In this document: piece after piece, positions 25,298 to 33,643 of the stretch
Layout: each line of letters opens with the position of its first letter
How positions within the stretch are numbered: position 1 is the stretch's first letter
Assembly (NCBI GenBank): GCA_024276825.1
Contig: JAJRWI010000046.1
Location: 1-48,264 of the forward strand
From: an archaeon
Lineage (GTDB): Archaea > Asgardarchaeota > Thorarchaeia > Thorarchaeales > Thorarchaeaceae
DNA length: 48,264 nucleotides
Direction of reading: 5' to 3'
Notes under the pieces: generated by a model
The model's input: only the letters and a program-made list of their open reading frames with translations
Database searches by the model: none
What the model was told of the DNA's origin: nothing
Position numbers and translations under genes: made by a program

Positions 25298-25577
25298 ATT
25301 GCGACAAAGGCGGAATGGTTCTTTTAATAAGTGAAAGCCATGGGTTGCGCGCAGATGCGTAGAGGTTAGACAGAGTTGGACATCAATCAAAGGATCATCT
25401 AAATGATGCTCTATGAAATTGTGGGGGGCTTAAATAGTATCATGGGAAACAATGATCTGTAATTTGTCCAGTGCCGTTCCTGAAAGGACAGGACTCTAAT
25501 GTCCAAGACTGTCCAATTTACAATGAACGGTTTGCTATAACCTTCTGACTGAATAAACCCCTCTATCAAACCTATAA
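25298..25577. other. 280-base convergent spacer with TGTCC/GGACA repeats
   Basis: No protein gene is supported. TGTCC occurs at 25465-25469, 25500-25504 and 25510-25514, and GGACA at 25486-25490, so small alternative stems can form (GGACA with TGTCC across 9 bases). There is no strong T-run, and no tRNA or convincing C/D-box pattern was found. Confidence 0.3.
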
Positions 25578-27746
25578 TCAGATTATTGATTGAGCAACTG
25601 AATTCACCAGGTCAACTCGATCTGTCTGGCCAAGGCTCTTGAATCCCTCAGCTCTTGCAACTGGACTAGCATTGTTAATTATCATCCTTAGAATGAATAG
25701 GAGATGTTGTTTACTTATTGGCCTGTTTTGCGTGAAGTCCTTAACCTCATCGTGTTTCTTAACCGTTTCAAATGCAAGAAACATCTTTCGATTTTCAAAA
25801 AATGTAGTAACTGTTCTAATGCCATTAATCCCTGTGAATAGCCAGAATTGTTGATTCCATAGAAACTCAAAGCCAATGGATGTTAGCCATAGAGGTCTTA
25901 AATCAAAGCAATCTCCATAGTCATATATTCTAACATCACGAATCTCCTCAATCCGCCGCTTCTCGAGTATCTGCCTAAGCTCTGCCTCTTTGGGGTCTGT
26001 AACATCAAATAGAGGGGGCTTAAAAAATAATGTAGAACCGCCTAGCTCGATCTGGTTCTTGCATTCGACAAGGAGTGCCTTTCTCAATTCTTTATGGCCC
26101 TTTTTCCAGTTCCAATCATCTTTGAACATGTCATTCATGCTGCCATCGTACCCCGCAAAAATCGCAAGTCTGAATCTCCTGAACAGCTCTTGATATTCCT
26201 TCGGACGCACTGATGGAGGTGTTAGCATCATTATTGATTCAAATGCACCCCAAATCTTGCTCCAACCATAATGATCAACAAGAACAGGAATGCTCAACTC
26301 CCAATATGCAATTATGTCCCTATCCCATTCCTCGTAATCAGTATGGCTCAGAATTCCAAGTAAGTGGTCTCTAGCATGCTCAAACCCCTTCTGTTGAATT
26401 GTTTGGATGAGTGAATCTTGAAGCAGTCCATATCTACGTGAAGGTGACTTTAGAAACTCTGTCAATGCCCCCGGCACTTTTCTTATGAATTCTGGAGGGT
26501 CTGATAGTATGATCCGAGCACCAATTGGATTCTTTTCGCGTTTGGTGATGTCAACGGATCGCAGCATCTTGCAAAAGTACAATGGTGAGAGGTCGACATT
26601 GAATAGACTGGAATCTGGCTTATGCCCAGCTTCAATCAGCTTATCGATCATGTCGATTCCAAGTTGAGCTAGACGTGCACAAAATGCCAGAGGATAAAGA
26701 TCAAGACTTTGGATATGATTGCCGTTGATGCTCAGCCTTAAGAGATTTATACAATGACTTAGGGGATACAAGTCCACTTCCTTTAGTTCGTTTGATGAGA
26801 TCACAAGATGCTGAAGCTCTTTTAGCGCACCCAATGGCATGAGGTCTATCTCAGTCAACGAGTTATTGCTGAGACCAATTAGTTCCAGCCCCTTGCATCG
26901 CTTTAATGGCTTGAGGTCAACAGTGATTAATCGATTATTCGAAATATCCAGAATTTTCAAACTAGTACAAGATGTCAGAGGTTGGAGATCAATCTGAGCA
27001 AGCCTATTACCATCGAGTCTGAGTTCAAGCAATTGGTACATGTCCCTTAGAGCTTCAAGATTAATCTCAGAGAGCTTGTTTCTGCTTAGAATAAGTCGTC
27101 TCATCAAGCGGCATGATTCAAGCGGCTGCAAATTCACTTGGCTCATCTGATTTCCTGATAGGTCAAGCTTCTCCAGTCTTGAGCACTTTCGTAGAGGTAT
27201 TAGTGATACTCGATTGATATGATTGTCAGACAGATCTAGGAACTCTAGACTTTCAATCTCTCCAAGAGGAGCAAGATTGATGCGGTTAATAGCATTTCCC
27301 GACAAATTGATCTTTTGCAGTATTTTGTGCCCTTTAAGGGGGGACAGATCAATTGCCTTCAGATTGTTTCGTGGTAGTGAAATCTCAACAAGTCCCCTTA
27401 TGTCTTGAGCAGGCGCTAAATCAAGCCTTGCTAGGCTACAATCACTAATGCTTAGAACTCGCAGGCATTGCAATTGTTTCAGGGGACTGAGGTCAATGGT
27501 TTCGGTATCGACGCCAGAAATACTCAGTTGTTCAAGGAGCGGACATTCGGCTAATGCATCTAGATTGATATCGAATATTTGCTCAGCCTTGATCACAAGT
27601 TCCTTCAGCTTGGGAAAATCCTTGATTGTAGAAAGATCAATCTCTGTCACTCTATCATCATTAATGACAATCTTCTCAGAATCGATTGGAAAGTCAATGG
27701 GCTTGCTTTCGCCCATTATCTTGACAAAGATTGATTGCTTCTCCAT
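25578..27746 (-). CDS. Leucine-rich-repeat protein with unknown C-terminal domain
   Basis: A 722-residue soluble protein with no signal peptide or membrane segment. Residues about 25-400 hold some 14-15 LRRs of 24 residues with consensus LxxLxLSxNxLxxIDLxPLxxC; the IDLxPL half is unusually constant, so the units probably duplicated within the gene. The last repeats degrade after LYPLAFCARL. The C-terminal ~300 residues are mixed helix and strand, rich in Trp/Tyr (DDWNWKKGHKEL, YDYGDCFDLRPLW, FLWNQQFWLFTG), and belong to no family I recognise. The ATG at 27746 has GAGGT 8 bases upstream and is preferred over a GTG five codons earlier. LRR solenoids bind proteins, so a scaffold or inhibitor role is likely. 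It follows the PLP-enzyme gene on the same strand after 84 bases. Confidence 0.85.
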   Translation of the reverse strand: MEKQSIFVKIMGESKPIDFPIDSEKIVINDDRVTEIDLSTIKDFPKLKELVIKAEQIFDINLDALAECPLLEQLSISGVDTETIDLSPLKQLQCLRVLSISDCSLARLDLAPAQDIRGLVEISLPRNNLKAIDLSPLKGHKILQKINLSGNAINRINLAPLGEIESLEFLDLSDNHINRVSLIPLRKCSRLEKLDLSGNQMSQVNLQPLESCRLMRRLILSRNKLSEINLEALRDMYQLLELRLDGNRLAQIDLQPLTSCTSLKILDISNNRLITVDLKPLKRCKGLELIGLSNNSLTEIDLMPLGALKELQHLVISSNELKEVDLYPLSHCINLLRLSINGNHIQSLDLYPLAFCARLAQLGIDMIDKLIEAGHKPDSSLFNVDLSPLYFCKMLRSVDITKREKNPIGARIILSDPPEFIRKVPGALTEFLKSPSRRYGLLQDSLIQTIQQKGFEHARDHLLGILSHTDYEEWDRDIIAYWELSIPVLVDHYGWSKIWGAFESIMMLTPPSVRPKEYQELFRRFRLAIFAGYDGSMNDMFKDDWNWKKGHKELRKALLVECKNQIELGGSTLFFKPPLFDVTDPKEAELRQILEKRRIEEIRDVRIYDYGDCFDLRPLWLTSIGFEFLWNQQFWLFTGINGIRTVTTFFENRKMFLAFETVKKHDEVKDFTQNRPISKQHLLFILRMIINNASPVARAEGFKSLGQTDRVDLVNSVAQSII

Positions 27747-27830
27747 GTGAAAAGACCTCACTCATCAGTAATCTTTGAAACTGATTAGCTCCTATTGATT
27801 TTATCGAGTGGGTCTCTAATGCATCAGAGA

Positions 27831-29300
27831 TCAGACAAGACCGACTCTCTCATTGAATGCAGTGATGAGCTTGTCAATTTCAGGTGTCATCTGTTGAATT
27901 GAACCCCAGTAGTTGTCATGATCATACCATTGCCTGTTCAACTCATCAAGGTCGAACATCTGTTGCTCAATCCATGTGAAATACTTCAGGTGATGAATCC
28001 TCTTTCTCTCGTAATAATCCAGTTCAATCATTGCATCGGTCTTTTGTCCCAGCAGATTTCTATGGTAGTCTCGAACTGCATTCTCGCATGTGTACTCACC
28101 ATACTGGGCGGTTGCTTCTCTGAGTCTAGATTGGTACATGTCCATAGAGTCTGTGAATACTGTGATCACTATGTCATTTCTAGTGAGCTCGTAATATTTG
28201 GCAAACTTGATGGCCATAAGCACATTTGCAATGCTTGATATGCCTAGGATATCAAGACTATTGACCAGCTCCTCAGGTGCACCCACATCGTTGATTAGAT
28301 ACTTTCTTCCAGCAGGTTCGTTGAAGAGTCTGATCAGATTCATTGGGTCGTTGTCATCAATTGCTATTATCATGTCCGTATTCTTTACATTATGGATCCA
28401 TGGCACATGTTTGTCACCTATGCCCTCAATTCTATGAGCCCCATAGCCATTGAGCCAGAGTGTAGGACATTGAACAGCCTCCCCAGCTGCGATCTTTGAA
28501 GTTGGATATTGCTGCTTTAGAAAGTCGCCACATGCGATGGTTCCTGCTGAACCTGTTGTGAGCACAACACCACGATACTTTCCTCCACCAATCTCTTTGT
28601 CTATGACCTCTTTCATTGCATTGCCCGTTACATCGTAATGAAACAAATAGTTTCCAAATTCAGAAAATTGATTGAATATGAAGATATCATCGCCTCTTGT
28701 TCTCTTTAACTCCCAGCATTTGTCATAAATCTCCTTCACATTGCTCTCACTGCCCGGAGTCTTAATGATCTCTCCTGCGACCTTTGACAGCCAATCAAAA
28801 CGTTCCTGCGACATTTCCTCAGGGAGAATAGCAATGGACTCGCAAGCGAGCAATGTGGCATCATACGCCCCACCTCTGCAATAGTTCCCTGTGCTTGGCC
28901 AAACTGCCTTGTGTTTTGTGGGATCAAACTGCCCGGTTACCAAGGGCGGGACCAGACACCCAAAAGTTGCACCCACTTTGTGTGCTCCTGTAGGAAACCA
29001 TTTCCCAACGAGAGCGATAATCCTTGCCTCAACGCCAGTGAGTTCGGGTGGCAACTCCACGTAGTTAGCAATATCACGGAAAAGACCCCCCTTTTCAATG
29101 GGTTCGTTCTTCCAAGTTATCCTAAAGAGGTTCCGGGGTACTATGTCCCAGAGCCCAATGTCCTTCAGCTCATTCTTTATCTTTTGTGGGACTTTCGAGG
29201 GGTTCTTCATCTGTTCAAATGTGGGAATGATGATGTTTCTCTCTCGACATCTCTTTACTGTACGTTCAAGCTGGTCCTCATGAATTGTAAGATCTATCAT
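27831..29300 (-). CDS. PLP-dependent enzyme, fold type II (TrpB/cysteine synthase superfamily), specificity unassigned
   Basis: About 489 residues. The internal-aldimine lysine is in PTGAHKVGATFG (Lys near 108), the segment WPSTGNYCRGGAYDA matches the substrate (Asn-loop) region of fold type II enzymes, and TTGSAGTIACGDF is the phosphate-binding glycine loop. This resembles a group annotated only as PLP-dependent beta-subunit-like proteins; it is longer than cysteine synthase (about 310) and TrpB (about 400), with an N-terminal ~85-residue extension and a C-terminal tail rich in aromatic residues (WYDHDNYWG). It lacks an ACT or CBS domain. The start at ATG 29300 follows GAGTGAT; a GTG at 29309 is possible. 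The reaction is unknown: beta-elimination or beta-replacement on an amino acid is the family expectation. Confidence 0.8.
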   Translation of the reverse strand: MIDLTIHEDQLERTVKRCRERNIIIPTFEQMKNPSKVPQKIKNELKDIGLWDIVPRNLFRITWKNEPIEKGGLFRDIANYVELPPELTGVEARIIALVGKWFPTGAHKVGATFGCLVPPLVTGQFDPTKHKAVWPSTGNYCRGGAYDATLLACESIAILPEEMSQERFDWLSKVAGEIIKTPGSESNVKEIYDKCWELKRTRGDDIFIFNQFSEFGNYLFHYDVTGNAMKEVIDKEIGGGKYRGVVLTTGSAGTIACGDFLKQQYPTSKIAAGEAVQCPTLWLNGYGAHRIEGIGDKHVPWIHNVKNTDMIIAIDDNDPMNLIRLFNEPAGRKYLINDVGAPEELVNSLDILGISSIANVLMAIKFAKYYELTRNDIVITVFTDSMDMYQSRLREATAQYGEYTCENAVRDYHRNLLGQKTDAMIELDYYERKRIHHLKYFTWIEQQMFDLDELNRQWYDHDNYWGSIQQMTPEIDKLITAFNERVGLV

Positions 29301-29309
29301 TTCTATCAC

Positions 29310-29496
29310 TCTTCTCAGATAATTCCATTTTAGAAGCGTTAGGTGACGACAGCCATTTCAAGAAAACTTTTCCGATGTCCCAATGAATTAGTATTTTAGT
29401 AAATTCGCCTGCTATCAGGTTGAAAAAACAGCAGTTATTGAATTCATGATTCTAAAAAAGTTGAATGCCATCTTAATACAATTGGGAGGCTAATTA
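29310..29496. promoter_or_regulatory. Divergent promoter region, PLP enzyme / PPDK
   Basis: A 187-base A+T-rich spacer. For PPDK, a TATA-like TCTAAAAAAG near 29450-29460 would start RNA about 20 bases before the ATG, and GGGAGG lies 8 bases before it (a strong ribosome binding site). No clear TATA element was picked for the minus strand. Confidence 0.35.
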
Positions 29497-32250
29497 ATGA
29501 ATAATAATGAACACAAGAAAAAGCTAGTATATCGATTCGGTGCAGGCTTTGCTGATGGCACGGGCGATATGAAGAATGAGCTTGGAGGCAAGGGTGCATC
29601 TTTAGCATCTGCGACTCTGCTCGGACTTCCTGTTCCTCCAGGCTTCACCATTACAACCGGTGTATGTACTATCTATATGGAAACAGGCAAGCTTATTGAT
29701 GAGGTCAAAGAACAGGTTAAGGAAGCACTCGAATGGGTTGAGGAGATAATGGGGGCAAAATTTGGTGATCCTGAGAATCCTCTCCTTGTTTCTGCAAGAT
29801 CTGGTGCAAGACAAAGTATGCCGGGGATGATGGAAACCGTTCTTAATGTGGGCCTGACAACCAAGACCATTCCTGGTCTAATTAAACAGACCCAGAATGA
29901 ACGTTTCGTTTATGACTCTTATCGAAGACTTATCATGATGTATAGCGATGTAGTTCTTGAAAAGGCCGAAGGAATTGAACCCGAGGAAGGCGAACTAGGA
30001 ATTCGCGGTCGTTTGGACCAGATAATGTCTACAATGAAGCGCGAGCGCGGATACACTTCTGATACGCAATTGACTGTTGATGATCTTAAAGAATTATGCG
30101 ACCTCTTCAAGGTTGAAGTAAAGCGGACTCTTGATGTTGATTTTCCTGACGATCCCTGGGATCAGCTCTGGGGTGCCATAGGAGCAGTATTCAAAAGCTG
30201 GACTGGATCACGTGCTGTAGCTTATCGCAGGATTGAAGGAATTCCAGACTCGTGGGGAACCGCCTGTACTGTTCAAGCAATGGTCTTTGGAAATATGGGC
30301 GAAAAGTCTGCAACTGGTGTGGCATTCAGTAGGCACCCGGCAACTGGTGCAAATGAGTTCTATGGCGAAGTCCTGTTCAATGCTCAGGGTGAGGATGTAG
30401 TTGCTGGAATACGAACTCCAAATCCCATGAATGAAGAGAGCAAGAATGAGCAGAACAAACATTTGCCCACTCTTGAAGAAAAGATGCCAGAGATATACAA
30501 ACAGCTCTGCGAGATCCGAAAGACCCTAGAAGAATACAGCAAGGACATGGTTGATATCGAATTCACAATCCAAGAAGGCTCACTATACCTTGTTCAACAT
30601 CGAGTGGGCAAGAGAACCGCAACTGCGGCACTAAACATTGCCTTGGACTTTCTGGAGGAAGGGCTCATAAATGAGGAAACCGCAGTTCTTCGAGTTAACC
30701 CAGAACAATTGGGCCAACTGCTCTTCCCAATTCTAGACCCTAAGGAGGAAGCAAAGCATAAACCCATTGCCAAAGGCTTGCCCGCTGGACCTGGTGGGGC
30801 TTCTGGTCAGATTGTGTTTACCCCCGAGGCAGCTGTTGAGTGGCATAAGAAGGGCAAGAAGGTAATTCTTGTAAGAGAAGAGACCAGTCCTGAGGATATT
30901 GAAGGTATGCGTGCAGCTAATGCTATCTTAACTGGTAGAGGTGGAATGACCAGCCATGCTGCACTTGTCGCCAGAGGGTGGGGCAAGTGCTGTATCGTTG
31001 GTGCTGCGGGCATTGAAATTGACATTATTGGCAAATGCATGAAAGTGAAGATGGATGGCAAAGAGAAGGTCTTTAATGAGGGCGATGTGCTGACCCTAAA
31101 TGGCACTAAGGGTCTCGTCTATGAAGGCGAGCTTCCAATGATGGATGCTACTAAGAATCCTCGACTCATTAAGTTCATGGAGCTTGTTGATAAGTATCGT
31201 AGACTTGGAATACGTGCCAACGCTGACACTCCTGAAGATGCCCGTCAAGCACTCGAATTTGGTGCAGAAGGAATTGGTCTTTTCAGAACTGAACATATGT
31301 TCTACGGTGCTGGGTCTGATGAACCGCTGTTCTTGCTAAGAAAGATGATTCTCAGCACAACTCGAAAAGAGAGGATTCAAGCGCTTAAAGAACTCGAACC
31401 CTATGTCAAGAACGATATCAAAGCAACTCTCGAGGTCATGGACGGTCGTCCAGTGACTATCAGACTCCTTGATCCTCCACTACACGAGTTTGTACCTCAG
31501 AGTAGGATTGGTCAGGAACGTCTTGCACATGCTTTGAACATTGACATTGAAGAGGTTAAGAAGCGTGGAGAGATCCTTCACGAGAACAACCCAATGATGG
31601 GCCATCGTGGTGTAAGGTTAGGGCTTACTTATCCCGAGATCTATGAGATGCAGGTCCGTGCAATCCTTCATGCTGCTGCCGACTTGATTTCAAATGGCAA
31701 GGAAGTGCATCTTGAGATTATGATTCCAGTTGTCAGCGGTTCGGCAGAGATTAATGCCATGAAACTCATTGTGGATAATGTGTATGAGGATGTTCGTGAG
31801 GAAGTAGGATTTGACATCCCATTCTTGTACGGCACCATGATTGAGATTCCACGAGCGTGCATGCGAGCTGGCGATATTGCAAAGGTTGCTGAGTTCTTCT
31901 CATTTGGAACCAACGATCTCTCACAGATGGGCTTTGGATTCAGTAGGGATGACATTGACTCTTTCCTCCCATACTACTTAGATCATCATCTCTTGCGAAA
32001 CGATCCTTTTCAGAGCATCGATAAGAGGGGAATTGGTCAGCTCATGGAGATTGCAATCGAACGAGGCAAAGACACTCGTAGAGACCTCAAACTGGGTGTT
32101 TGCGGTGAACATGGCGGCGATGCAAGGTCAGTGGAGTTCTTCCACAAGATTGGTCTTGACTATGTTTCATGTTCACCATTCCGTCTGCCCATTGCAAGAC
32201 TGGCAGCAGCTCATGCTGCAATCAAAGAGAAACGTGGAGAGCTTGACTGA
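29497..32250 (+). CDS. ppdK: Pyruvate, phosphate dikinase
   Basis: Interconverts pyruvate, ATP and phosphate with PEP, AMP and pyrophosphate; in archaea it serves gluconeogenesis or pyrophosphate-linked glycolysis. The 917-residue chain is complete. The N-terminal ATP-grasp domain starts at GGKGASLASATLLGLPVPPGF and includes SARSGARQSMPGMM; the swivelling phosphohistidine domain has TGRGGMTSHAA (His487); the C-terminal PEP/pyruvate barrel has GLFRTEHMF, FGTNDLSQM and CGEHGGD (Cys869). All catalytic motifs are intact. Usual length is about 870-900. GGGAGG lies 8 bases before the ATG. The gene stands alone with a T10 run after the stop, so it is probably a single-gene transcript. Confidence 0.97.
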   Translation: MNNNEHKKKLVYRFGAGFADGTGDMKNELGGKGASLASATLLGLPVPPGFTITTGVCTIYMETGKLIDEVKEQVKEALEWVEEIMGAKFGDPENPLLVSARSGARQSMPGMMETVLNVGLTTKTIPGLIKQTQNERFVYDSYRRLIMMYSDVVLEKAEGIEPEEGELGIRGRLDQIMSTMKRERGYTSDTQLTVDDLKELCDLFKVEVKRTLDVDFPDDPWDQLWGAIGAVFKSWTGSRAVAYRRIEGIPDSWGTACTVQAMVFGNMGEKSATGVAFSRHPATGANEFYGEVLFNAQGEDVVAGIRTPNPMNEESKNEQNKHLPTLEEKMPEIYKQLCEIRKTLEEYSKDMVDIEFTIQEGSLYLVQHRVGKRTATAALNIALDFLEEGLINEETAVLRVNPEQLGQLLFPILDPKEEAKHKPIAKGLPAGPGGASGQIVFTPEAAVEWHKKGKKVILVREETSPEDIEGMRAANAILTGRGGMTSHAALVARGWGKCCIVGAAGIEIDIIGKCMKVKMDGKEKVFNEGDVLTLNGTKGLVYEGELPMMDATKNPRLIKFMELVDKYRRLGIRANADTPEDARQALEFGAEGIGLFRTEHMFYGAGSDEPLFLLRKMILSTTRKERIQALKELEPYVKNDIKATLEVMDGRPVTIRLLDPPLHEFVPQSRIGQERLAHALNIDIEEVKKRGEILHENNPMMGHRGVRLGLTYPEIYEMQVRAILHAAADLISNGKEVHLEIMIPVVSGSAEINAMKLIVDNVYEDVREEVGFDIPFLYGTMIEIPRACMRAGDIAKVAEFFSFGTNDLSQMGFGFSRDDIDSFLPYYLDHHLLRNDPFQSIDKRGIGQLMEIAIERGKDTRRDLKLGVCGEHGGDARSVEFFHKIGLDYVSCSPFRLPIARLAAAHAAIKEKRGELD

Positions 32251-32618
32251 ATCAACTCTCTATTCTCTTTTTTTTTTAACTGAAGGAAAGGGAGTAATGG
32301 GCTGTGCTCCTTCAGATTTGAAGAGATAGAGAGGATGTTTTGAGTTCTTGCTTTTCAATCACAGCCCATGAATTAATTCAACATGATATTAATAATATCA
32401 AAAGAATATCATTCTACTTTTTGAACACCATCTAATATGTTTATTCTACTTCTTGAACAAGATTTCACTCCAGATTGATTATTTCTTCCAGTAATTGGAT
32501 AAATTGCCCCATAAAATTGCTTTTGGCCAAGATTTTTATTCAATACAAAAAGGCCAAATGCAGAGAACTGGGACAACTCTCAGCATTAAGATCTCAAATG
32601 ATCGAGGGAGTATTACAA
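32251..32618 (+). promoter_or_regulatory. 368-base non-coding region upstream of tdh with several repeat motifs
   Basis: After the ppdK T-run this spacer holds three repeat sets. (1) TGATATT at 32384-32390 and AATATCA at 32394-32400 form a palindrome with a 3-base gap, and AATATCA recurs at 32405-32411. (2) ATTCTACTTTTTGAACA (32411-32427) and ATTCTACTTCTTGAACA (32443-32459) match at 16 of 17 positions, 32 bases apart. (3) TTTGGCC (32522-32528) and GGCCAAA (32552-32558) flank a T-rich, TATA-like stretch. These look like regulator binding sites for the threonine dehydrogenase gene. An open frame runs through part of the region but has no start signal. Confidence 0.5.
32268..32277 (+). terminator. 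Oligo-T terminator after ppdK
   Basis: Ten consecutive T residues begin 18 bases after the ppdK stop, within the pyrimidine-rich sequence CTCTATTCTC. This is the usual signal for archaeal RNA polymerase termination; no stem is needed and none is obvious. Confidence 0.65.
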
Positions 32619-33575
32619 ATGACAAAGAGAATTCTAGTGACTGGCTCATATGGACAGATAGGTACTGAACTGGTTGGCGAACTCAGAAAACGCTATGGCG
32701 GTGAGAATGTCATAGCAACAGGTAGGAAGAAGCCTCCTGAGATATTAACAAGAGATGGGCCATACTACCGGTTGGACATACTTGATGAGAACCAACTTCA
32801 TACAATGTTGGTTGATTATGATATTGATATCATCATTCACAATGCATCGGTTCTGTCTGCTGTAGGAGAGAAGAATCCACAGCTGGCCTATAGGACCAAT
32901 GTTCAAGGGACATACAATGTCATGGAGGCTGTTCGTATCCTCGGACTTGAGCAGGCATTGGTTCCATCATCAATTGCAGCTTTTGGACCAAGCACACCCC
33001 GCGACAACACTCCAAATGATGTCATCATGAGACCTACAAGCATGTACGGCGTGACTAAAGTGTTTGTAGAGCTCTTCGGCGAGTACTATAATCTGCGATA
33101 TGGTGTCAACTTCAGATCATTGCGATATCCTGGAGTGATCAGTTCCGAAGCATTGCCTGGCGGCGGGACAACAGACTATGCTGTTGAGATATTCTATGAG
33201 GCATTAAAGAACAAAAAGTACACATGCTTCCTTGGACCTGACACTAGGCTTCCAATGATGTATATGCCTGATTGCATCAAGTCTACCATCGACCTTATGG
33301 AGGCTGATGACTCAAGACTCAAACACAGGACCTTCAATGTCACCGCATTCAGTTTCACTCCTGCTGAACTTGCTGAGGAGATAAAGAAGCATATTCCTGA
33401 GTTTGAGATAGCCTACGAACCTGACTTTAGGCAGAAGATTGCCGAGTCTTGGCCAATGTCTATTGATGACAGTGTGGCTCGTGAGGAATGGGACTGGAAA
33501 CCTGACTATGATCTTGCTGGCATGGTCAAAGACATGCTCGAGAAATTATCAAAGAGACTTGGCATTGTGTACTAG
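32619..33575 (+). CDS. tdh: L-threonine 3-dehydrogenase, SDR type
   Basis: Oxidises L-threonine with NAD+ to 2-amino-3-ketobutyrate, which is split to glycine and acetyl-CoA. The 318-residue extended SDR fold has the NAD motif TGSYGQIG (residues 8-15), the catalytic Ser118/Tyr143/Lys147 set (PSSIA, MYGVTK), FRSLRYPGVIS, PGGGTTDYAVEIFYEA and MMYMPD. These are the marks of the Thermoplasma/Flavobacterium/vertebrate TDH group rather than zinc MDR-type TDH or UDP-galactose epimerase. The frame is open 48 codons upstream, but the ATG at 32619 follows GAGGGAG by 8 bases and starts exactly at the Rossmann strand. It is convergent with the SBBP gene; a hairpin separates them. Confidence 0.92.
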   Translation: MTKRILVTGSYGQIGTELVGELRKRYGGENVIATGRKKPPEILTRDGPYYRLDILDENQLHTMLVDYDIDIIIHNASVLSAVGEKNPQLAYRTNVQGTYNVMEAVRILGLEQALVPSSIAAFGPSTPRDNTPNDVIMRPTSMYGVTKVFVELFGEYYNLRYGVNFRSLRYPGVISSEALPGGGTTDYAVEIFYEALKNKKYTCFLGPDTRLPMMYMPDCIKSTIDLMEADDSRLKHRTFNVTAFSFTPAELAEEIKKHIPEFEIAYEPDFRQKIAESWPMSIDDSVAREEWDWKPDYDLAGMVKDMLEKLSKRLGIVY

Positions 33576-33587
33576 ATCATCAAGATA

Positions 33588-33610
33588 GTGTGTGCTTGTT
33601 GGGCACACAC
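33588..33610. terminator. Hairpin between convergent tdh and SBBP genes
   Basis: A perfect 8-bp stem, GTGTGTGC (33588-33595) and GCACACAC (33603-33610), has a 7-base loop and is followed by the pyrimidine-rich CTCTCATTCTATTCTCT. It sits 13 bases after the tdh stop and 34 bases from the end of the minus-strand gene, so it may act in both directions. Confidence 0.55.
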
Positions 33611-33643
33611 CTCTCATTCTATTCTCTTGAATATTGCAATATT

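Noticed and set aside
25298..25577. C/D-box RNA or tRNA in the spacer
   Set aside because: One ATGATG-like and one CTGA-like element are present but not in a proper C/D arrangement, and no T-loop sequence is seen.
32475..32618. 48-codon N-terminal extension of threonine dehydrogenase
   Set aside because: No ribosome binding site at its start; the internal ATG at 32619 has GAGGGAG at a proper distance and begins at the Rossmann strand. The region instead carries repeat motifs.
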